From assembly GCF_030052815.1 (NCBI RefSeq), contig NC_079510.1:9743375-9807374 (forward strand): a stretch of DNA of 64,000 nt, read 5' to 3'. Below, piece after piece: positions 56,661 through 64,000 of the stretch (position 1 is the first letter of the stretch; each line of letters begins with the position of its first letter). Under the pieces are notes generated by a model. That model was not told where the DNA came from. It searched no databases and worked only from the letters and a program-made list of their open reading frames with translations. A program made the translations under genes and the position numbers. The DNA is from Hevea brasiliensis (Eukaryota > Streptophyta > Magnoliopsida > Malpighiales > Euphorbiaceae).

Positions 56661-58063
56661 TGTTAGTAGTATGCCCTAGAGCATATCATTTAGTATGTAT
56701 CTTGTACATATTTTTATTAATAAAAGGCATTTCCACTTTTCCATTTATATAATATATTTATGTGTAATAGAAAAGGTCCATTGATATTTTGTTAGAAATT
56801 CTATTCTTAAGTTATTAAGAATATGAGTGACAGTATTTCTAGCACAAAGTATCATAAATAGGTTCACAATCGATGATACTTCACAATAAGGACATGACTT
56901 ATCCAAAAAGATTATATTCATGTTTGTTCCCAAGTTATTTATATGAGATATAAATAAGATGGAATGGTGAGTCTCATGCCATATAACAAACATAATAAGC
57001 ACTTATACATGATAAGTAGGCCGAACCAGTGACACTTATGACAAGCGCATGGAGTTTACTCTTGTCAATGCATTGTCATAAATCATATCAGTGCATATAA
57101 TCTTTAGACCTGAAATAGCACAGTTATCTTGTATATAGGTGGTTTGAGTTTGATACTTCTTTCATACTTGTACTGTATATGGGTTTATGGGTATGTGTTG
57201 GCTCTTACTAGATATAAATTGATTAGAAGAAGAGAAATAATTATTTTGGGTTGAGAACTCAAAATTAAGACACTGGGGCATTTTGGTCATTTCGCAGGGT
57301 GACATGTGGCACTATGAGATGGTGATACATGACACTACACATAAACTTGCCAAATATTTTTTTGAATCATGTAAAATGATTAAAATTAAGATTAAATATA
57401 GGTTTGACACTTGGCACAATGTGATTGGGTCAATTAAACCTAGAACCAATCAGAGGGTGATATGTGGCAAGGGTTTAATGTGTTGACCTAGCTATATAAG
57501 TGTTGTTATGAAAAGAAAACAACATAACCAGCAGCTATTTTCTTCGATGCTGCTACCCAAGAGACTCTCCCTTCTCTTCATCTTCTTCTCTCATCTATTC
57601 CAAGAGATTAGCAAACAATCTCTTGAATTAAAAAAACTAGAAATTGTTTCTAGTGTCCTGTTTACATCTTTAATCTCTTACAAGGCAAAACTTGATTTTC
57701 TAATTAATAGAAAGCTTTAGAAGCTATTCAAGGGCTGCCATAGGTGTTCTTGGTGTGGACAAGCTAGAGGGACAATATCTGGTGTCCTGAAGATGCATCC
57801 CAAAGGCACAAATACGCTGCAGTGCCTCAAGAGGTTAGTGTATTTGTTCTTGATCTAATCTAGGATTCTAAAATTAATCTGATTAATTTTAAAATCTTAA
57901 ATGGAAAATACAAATCCAAAAACATATTAAAAGTGTTTTAATATGTTGTTTATCATTGAAATTAAATAGATAAAAATAAATCTTGCATGATGCATGTGAC
58001 CCCAGGTGAAAATTTTTGAATTCAATGGTATAAACTTGTGTTTTTCATACTTCCGCTCCTTCA
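56661..58063 (+). repeat. 3' LTR of copia D, with a ~0.7 kb deletion
   Basis: Begins TGTTAGTAGTATG and ends CTTCCGCTCCTTCA, but is only 1403 bp. At 57211 the sequence jumps from the equivalent of 49342 to 50052 of the 5' LTR, removing about 709 bp including the A+T palindromes. The antisense ORF (56745-57002) and TATA box (57493-57499) remain. Confidence 0.92.
57493..57499 (+). promoter_or_regulatory. TATA box of the copia D 3' LTR
   Basis: GCTATATAAGTG at the family position, after ACCAATCAGAGGGTG. Confidence 0.62.
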
Positions 58064-58071
58064 AATAAATT

Positions 58072-58166
58072 GGTACAGTCAAATTTTCAACACTCTGAGG
58101 AGCTGAGGCCTCCCCTTGTGCCTCAACTGTAACTGGTTGATTTACTAGTTTATCTCCCTCCTCCAT
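58072..58166 (-). pseudogene. Gypsy B gag, N-terminal fragment
   Basis: Starts at the ATG at 58166 (MEEGDKLVNQPVTVEAQGEA, then SAPQSVENLTVP), aligned with MEESVRSVDQSIEAEVQG of A. It ends at the deletion edge next to the remnant of copia C (58064-58071). Solo LTR S2 sits just upstream of the start codon. The remaining gag fragment is at 41602-41794. Confidence 0.75.
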
Positions 58167-58169
58167 TTC

Positions 58170-61100
58170 TGTAACATCCCCACTATACATGTTCTATACG
58201 TTCTGTTGCTCCGATGACCTAATATTAGTCCAGGCAAGTCAGGACGTCTGAAACTACACTTCGGTGATAGTGAACAGACATAAATTGATGAAATAAATAA
58301 AAAAATATATAAAAAAATTAAAGAAAAATGAAAGAGAGACAATGAAACTAGGTTAAACGAGCCGGCACAATAGTGATGGGTAACCGCAACGAGAAGTTAT
58401 GGCGAAGGCAATTGCCGACCCCAGGACTGCGGGGAACCCTCGGAATTAAATTTTGAGATATAATTAAATGTTTATTGAAATGTAATTGACACTAGAAATA
58501 TCAAAGAAAAATTAATAAATTAGTATAAAGAAAAACGAAAAATCAAGAAACCGACAAAAATCAGTATTATCGAAAAATCGGGAATATAACCCAAAGTGGG
58601 GCATTTTGGTCATTTGACACCTAGAGTTGCCTTTTGACCTCAATGTCCATTAAAAATAAATGATATTATACTTTGAAAATTTCATGAAAAATTAAATTGT
58701 GAAACATTATGTAACTAGTGAAAGAAAGGAGATAAATGTGCAAATAATGAAACTTGGAATAATTAAACATTAAAAATAAGTTTAGTGCTCCACTAACTCC
58801 TAATTTGGGAGACATATGGGACCTTGGGACAACAGATTCCACTCATTGTCATCTTCTTCTTCTACAATCTTCATCTTGCCGAAATGAAGCTCCCAACCAA
58901 AACCTCCATGGCCGCCCATGCATGAAGCTTTCTCTCTCCATCATCAAGCCATCTTTCACACATAATTCCTTCATTAAAGCTTGCCTACTCACCTTGGGGA
59001 AGATATTGGGAACAAGAAAAAAAAGATTTGGTGAAGTTTAAGGGAAGCTCTCAAGAGGTAAGTGTCCAAATCCTCTCCCTTGCTTTAGTAAACTTTATGT
59101 TTAGGTTAAGGTGAGTAAATTGGTGAAGAGAATGGAAGAAAAATATTGAGTTATAAATTTATTCATTTTCAGCAGCCATGAAAGCTTGATGTGTTTGAGT
59201 TTTTCTTACCTCTAATGGATGGGAATTAAGGTTGATTAACTCAAACGGAAGTTGTAGTAAGTTAATGTCCAAGTATGTGTATGTTAATACTTGAATTAAG
59301 GGTTTAAAAATGGGACTTTGATGCTTTAGTAAACTGCCATGTTTGGCAGCCTTAAATCTCATGAATTTGTGTGTGAGTTTATGAAATTTATTGATGAAAT
59401 ATGATGGTGTTGAATTGTGGGCAGCATGTGTAGTTGCCATAGAAGTGTATGTGTAATATAGATGTTGAGGTATATTGAATTTTGGTGGAAGTAAATGTTG
59501 AACTTTAATGGTGTATTGTGTGCATTGAGCACTTGAGTGTTCTGCCCAAAACGCTTTGCTGGAATTGTGTTTAATATATATAGAAGTGCCATGATTGAAT
59601 ATTAAACTGTTGGGAGGAGGATGATTATCAAATTGGAAGTGTAATTTTCATGTGCAAGTTGAGTGTTGTTGGCAGTACCTAAATTAGGTTATAAGTGCAA
59701 AATTATGAACCCAATTGGTATGAGACCAACAGGACGTGAAACTAGACACAAAATAGGCCAACTTTCATGTAGAAATGTTGCCAAGATTCTGCCTAGAAAC
59801 TGACCTTAAAAATGACCAAATCCGGAATTGGTAAGTGCAAGCCCATATTTTTAACCATATGAACAGTAGTCATTAAGATGACCATAACTCACTCAAAACA
59901 GGTCCAAATGACCTGAAATTTTTACCATTGATAGCTTAGACATAGAGCTAAAATTCTTATGAGGACACCAAAGCCCAAAAATGGCCAAAACCAAGTCAAA
60001 TTGCTTGCATAAGTTCGGGTACCAAAACTGTTAGAACTAAATGTGACCTAAAATTGACCAAATTTTGCACTAAAGGTGCAATCTGTCCAACTTTAGTAAA
60101 TTGACCATATCTTGATCTATACAACTCAGAATGACCTGAAATTTGTGTCAAAAGTTCAATAAGACATAGAGCTACAATTTTGCTTCTTTGACTAGAAGCT
60201 AAAAACTAGGAGAAATAGGACATTAAGCTAGACCAATCTAGCACACTAAAACTGAAAATTTGATATTTATATACAATGATGCTTGAAGTAATTTTGCAAT
60301 GAATGCTAACTTGTAAAAATGATAAATTGCACTATATTGGCAGCATATTGAATTACAATTTGTGACATGTTGATGCTAGAATCAACTTATCCATATTACC
60401 TAGAAAGGTCAATATTTACATTGACTTGTGAATTATATGATAACTAGCAAACTCAAAAAAAATGAAGAATTAAACAATTAAATTGTAATGTGCACTAGTT
60501 TGCCTAGTTTACTAGTTTGGATAGGTTAGCATGCCAATAGGATTCTGACAGCTGTTCTGTAAATGGCTTTATGCCATACTGTGTTTTTACGGCTTATTAT
60601 GCGGCACTATGACTTAAATAGCCTACGGCTATACATATTGTGTTATTATACTTGTCTTATTGCCTGATTGACTATATGGCTTTTTAGCCACACTGTTTGC
60701 ACACCGGGAGACACTTTGTGACCGATGGTGTGACTGCCCGAGGTATTAGGTACCCAGTGCCAGTATATCCGTTTATCCAGTCTGGTCAGTGTATAGGCTA
60801 CACGGGTAGTTAATTTAACCATTATTAAATTCAAATAGCTAAATTCAGTTTTTTGACATATAGCACCACCAAAAATTAGCAAAAATGGAATGTTAGCAAA
60901 TAGAAGTAGAAACAGCAACTGCAAAGAATATCGATGTCATAAATTCATAAACAATTCATTTATTTTATTTTATTGTATATTTTTTCATATTTGGCACCAC
61001 TAAGCAGAATTGCTTAGCGCCTTGCTTTTGCTACGCGTAGGTATTGGAGACATAGCTGGGGAGCCCAACAGACCTACGACTGGGTGAGACATCAGATCTA

Positions 61101-61598
61101 CATAGGAGTCCAGAGTCATCTTCACTACACTGCATACATGGTAGGACTTAAGATCTTGTGTAATGACTATCAGTTGTATTTTGACATTTTGTTATGTAAT
61201 TTTATATATTCTAGAACTTTAAGGTTTGCAATAATTTGTATATATTAGACTCCTATAGAGAGTGTTTGGATGAATGTAAATTATAATGGATTGTATTTTG
61301 AAACTATGAAATAGTTGAGATTTTGAGAATATTATCATATTGAACTGTTTTTTTTTACAGGTTTAGAAGGACAGTTTGTCCGAAATACAGACAGCACCTT
61401 GCCGGATTTTTATTACCATTTTTGAAACACTGATTTTATTAAAGTATGAAAATAGAACCAACATGATATGAATTTTACATAAAAGACTTCTTAAAATCAA
61501 ATTGAGTTCAGAAAATGAGATAATTACATACTAGGTGCTTCGACACGCCGTGTAGCACTCCTTGCTCGGCTACACTGTAGACGGTGAGGGGTGCTATA
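58170..61598 (+). mobile_element. Gypsy-type solo LTR S2 (plus strand)
   Basis: 3429 bp from TGTAACATCCCC to GGGGTGCTATA (the end was probably TGTCACA, now mutated). Flanked by perfect ATTTC copies (58165-58169 and 61599-61603), and the flanks join to normal gypsy B leader. Same family as S1, with the conserved GC-richer blocks at 60700-60785 and 61020-61090, but much diverged elsewhere. ORFs such as 58805-59041 and 59159-59440 show no known domain. Confidence 0.9.
60700..61090 (+). other. Conserved GC-richer blocks of S2
   Basis: CACACCGGGAGACA ... CCGATGGTGTGAC ... CCCGAGGTATTAG ... ACCCAGTGCCAGT, then CTTGCTTTTGCTACGCGTAG (about 61021) and ACTGGGTGAG (61079). Counterparts of 38615-38945 in S1. 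Confidence 0.75.
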
Positions 61599-61603
61599 AT
61601 TTC

Positions 61604-61766
61604 TATTCACAAAATCTTCTTTTCCGAGATAACCTACACAAGGAGATTTCTCTCCGTCAATTAATATTTATGATGTAAATGTACTATATGTATCAAACAT
61701 TTGAGCAGTTGTAATTTCCGACAAAATATTTCAAATTCACAGTTCAAAATTTACTTTAAAATCATT
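61604..61766 (-). other. Short leader of gypsy B
   Basis: Homologous to the leader of A (AAGGAGATTT near 61640 and 27220, TATGTATCAAAC near 61688 and 27268). Noncoding. Confidence 0.75.
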
Positions 61767-61778
61767 ACTCTGATACCA
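61767..61778 (-). promoter_or_regulatory. Primer-binding site of gypsy B
   Basis: In sense TGGTATCAGAGT, eight bases inside the LTR end: initiator-Met type. Confidence 0.85.
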
Positions 61779-61786
61779 CTAAAACA

Positions 61787-64000
61787 TATTACACCTTACC
61801 CCTCTGTAAGGCATATCATGATCCCATAGTATACCTAATGAATTACCGACTCCGTTTACCGATAACCTATTAAATACAGTACAAGGGATTTTAAAACAAT
61901 TTTCTTACTTTTTGAAAGTGGTGAGCTTTTATAGCAAGTATTAAAAGCATTTACTTAAAGTTTAAAGACTAATTAAAATTTTTGTCCATTTTTATTTTTA
62001 CGTAAATTTTGAAAAATTTTCGATAGAGTATCGTCTATATTTGGGAAAAACAGTCCTTCAACACCTGAAAAAACATTTCCGATAATTCATTTCATCAAAA
62101 TCAACCACTACCATAACACAATTCAATATCATTTCTCCCAACTCCATAATTCAAAACAATTCTCAATTCAATTATCTTCAAAATTAATATTAAATAACTT
62201 CATTCATATTCCACTAAAGAAAAATTAATTTACATTATTACAAAACTCAAAAATAAGTTTGAACATTACAATAATTTGCATTTCATTACATACTAAAATA
62301 ATATTACAAGAGTTTTTGTACAACTGCTCAAACAATTTACATACACATAATTACATGCATACATCAAAATCTAATGTACAAGGGTATACGTCTAATATAC
62401 CCGAATTTAATCCCAATGAGTCTTCAAGGTGCAACTACTGGCAATCTCACTCAGTTGCTCTATCTTTACTTTCACCTGCGACAGCATACCAAGCTATCGC
62501 TGAGTGGTGAACTCAGTGGTGCACAACCATGATTTAAAACATAATATACAATACCTTACCAAAATTTTAGCAAAGAACTTGGAAATCTTGAAATTCAATC
62601 AAAATTTCAAAAATCAAAATATTCATTGCCAATAAAATAAATCATTTGTTAAAATGACTCTGCTCAAGAATTTCATTTTATCAAATCATAACTGAACAGT
62701 TAAAGTAATTCCAATAATTTTTGAAAATAAATCTTAATTTCAATAAAATCAATTATGCATAAATCCCATTTGAAATCACAATTTTTACTATTCAAAACCC
62801 ATTGTTTATCTCACTAACTATGTAAGACTAATCCGTAAGGGCCATCTTCGGGGCGATTCTAACTCCCTATGATCGGGGAGGTCGAATCGGGATTCTAACT
62901 CCTTATGGTCGGGGAGGTCGAATCATCGTGTACAGTACACACCACAATAATGAAACTTCCCAAAAGGCCAATGAAAAACTTAGATCTAACCTCTAATAAG
63001 AGAAGAATCTAAGCCTGTTCACATACCATGGTATTCAAAACAAAACAAAGCTAACTCCATTGTCTCCTCAACAAATGAGAGAGACGGGTAATAACCTAGT
63101 CAAGCATCTATAGTGAGATATAAAACAATATCATGAATCTATTTGTCCTTTTTATGATCATAAATCACAACATAATTCAATCCAATGTCAATTCTAATAT
63201 CCAATAATTTTTATGCTCATGACAATTCAAAACAAATTTTATCCATTTTCCATGTCAAGGATGTTTCAATCAAAATTTTTCCAATGCTAACTTTATTCAA
63301 TTCATGACAAAAAAAAAATCATAACTAATTTCATTTTCCAAAACTAAATTCATTCATACCATAACACATTTCAATAATTGTTGAGATAAATTCAATATTT
63401 GATAAACATAATACAATAAGAAATAAAATCATTTAGTCAAAAGACATATGAAGAAACACAACCAATAAAAACACTAGTTGTGCACAAACTCTTTTGTAGA
63501 CTCAATTTACTCAAACTTTCATTTCTCCTTCGAAGATCCCTTTTCAACTAAAACACATAAATTTAAAGTACTTTAGTATCCATTTCTAATACTTAAATTC
63601 CAACAATTTCTTTGTGGACTTATCCTACCTATTACAGTTTATAAATTTTGGGTCTTTCACATTTTTATGTATGGTGGCACTATTCATGGTACTATTCAAG
63701 TCAAAATATTGCCTGTTCTATACTTAATAGGTTTATTAGTTCTACTTGCACCCATATACCACATTTTGGGTGTCAATTTTATTGGCATTGATTGCCGATT
63801 CAATTTCTAAGTCTCCTAAGAGAAATTACAATTTTTCAGTTTTGGTCCCTTATTTTCTAATGTATTATTGGTCTGGTTACTGTGAGAATTTGGCTAAGTG
63901 CCCCTTATCAAAGTTGTTCCTTATTGTCTTAGCTTTAATTCCCTTTTTGAATCACTCCATTTGGAGTTTTGTATCCCAAGTAATGCCTATTTTTCTATAC
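61787..64000 (-). repeat. 5' LTR of gypsy B, partial (window ends inside it)
   Basis: TATTACACCTTACCCC corresponds to TGTCACACC of the other LTRs, with the terminal bases mutated. It pairs with 33177-36024, with about eight differences in the first 96 bp and fewer further on. It has a 36-bp tandem duplication (62855-62925) absent from the left LTR. Confidence 0.92.
62855..62925 (-). repeat. 36-bp tandem duplication in the B 5' LTR
   Basis: GATTCTAACTCCCTATGATC and the following CGGGGAGGTCGAATC occur twice (62855 and 62891) with two differences. The left LTR has one copy at about 34238. Confidence 0.88.

Larger units (their letters stand above)
48803..58063 (+). mobile_element. Copia element D (plus strand), both LTRs present
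   Basis: 5' LTR 48803-50905, primer site, leader, gag from 52657, protease, integrase, RT, RNase H, polypurine tract, 3' LTR 56661-58063. AATAA stands directly before the 5' LTR (48798-48802) and directly after the 3' LTR (58064-58068), so it is an independent insertion into the leader of C, in opposite orientation. The first ~165 bp of the LTRs show about nine differences, so it is fairly old. All domains are present, but at least nine stops and three frameshifts break the frame. Confidence 0.92.
33177..64000 (-). mobile_element. Gypsy-type gag-only element B (minus strand), interrupted and running off the window
   Basis: Related to A. Left (3') LTR 33177-36024 plus 39503-40546, polypurine tract, noncoding region and gag remnant to 41794; short gag start at 58072-58169; leader, primer site (61778-61767), and right (5') LTR from 61787 to the window edge. 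Inserted in it: S1 (in the 3' LTR), copia C carrying D (in gag), and S2 (at the gag start). About 0.9 kb of gag is missing at the C/D site, judged from A. No pol sequence. LTRs differ by several percent, so B is older than A. Confidence 0.88.

Noticed and set aside
41790..58068. Copia C and D as one element with target copies at 41790 and 58064
   Set aside because: TTCAC and AATAA do not match; D has its own AATAA pair and lies in the opposite orientation to C.
58805..59041. 78-codon ORF that could be a small host gene
   Set aside because: It lies inside solo LTR S2 with defined ends and target copies; no domain recognised.

Overview
This window is nuclear DNA from a plant, most likely a eudicot, and consists entirely of nested LTR retrotransposons. 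No host gene, rRNA, tRNA or CRISPR array was seen. The plant assignment rests on Ty1/copia gag and pol relatives with initiator-Met-type primer sites, Ty3/gypsy relatives with 3.4-4.1 kb LTRs, A+T-rich noncoding DNA, and stops dominated by C-to-T changes as expected of silenced, methylated DNA. A Euphorbiaceae source is a guess I cannot test here.

There are two kinds of element. (1) One copia family with unusually long (about 2.1 kb) LTRs beginning TGTTAGTAGTATG, a leader of about 1.7 kb carrying a 35-bp minisatellite, and gag, protease, integrase, RT and RNase H in copia order. I name its copies G, F, H, I, E, C and D. (2) Gypsy-type elements with very long LTRs beginning TGTAACACC. A and B carry gag only; S1 and S2 are solo LTRs of a sister family.

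Layout, left to right. 1-360: end of an unidentified element (X) that interrupts copia G. 361-19589: two minus-strand copia elements, G and I, in tandem and sharing one LTR (10758-12747). G is interrupted by F (2828-6722, TSD TCTAG) and by solo LTR H (7478-9588). 19590-33176: plus-strand copia E, which begins just inside gag and is split by gypsy A (20817-31459, TSD TGATG). 33177-64000+: gypsy B (minus strand) inserted in the RT of E. B is itself split by solo LTR S1 (36025-39497, TSD AAACA), by the copia pair C/D (41795-58063), and by solo LTR S2 (58170-61598, TSD ATTTC). D (plus strand, TSD AATAA) lies in the leader of C (minus strand). The deepest chain is therefore D in C in B in E.

Every copia coding region is broken by stops, frameshifts, deletions or insertions, so none could move by itself. 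A is the youngest large insertion: its two 4.1 kb LTRs agree over kilobase stretches and differ mainly in tight clusters at CAG/CTG/CCGG sites, which looks like base-calling error. The gag-only family, its modular LTRs, a conserved antisense ORF in the copia LTR, and disabling substitutions shared by D and E are the points most worth following up.
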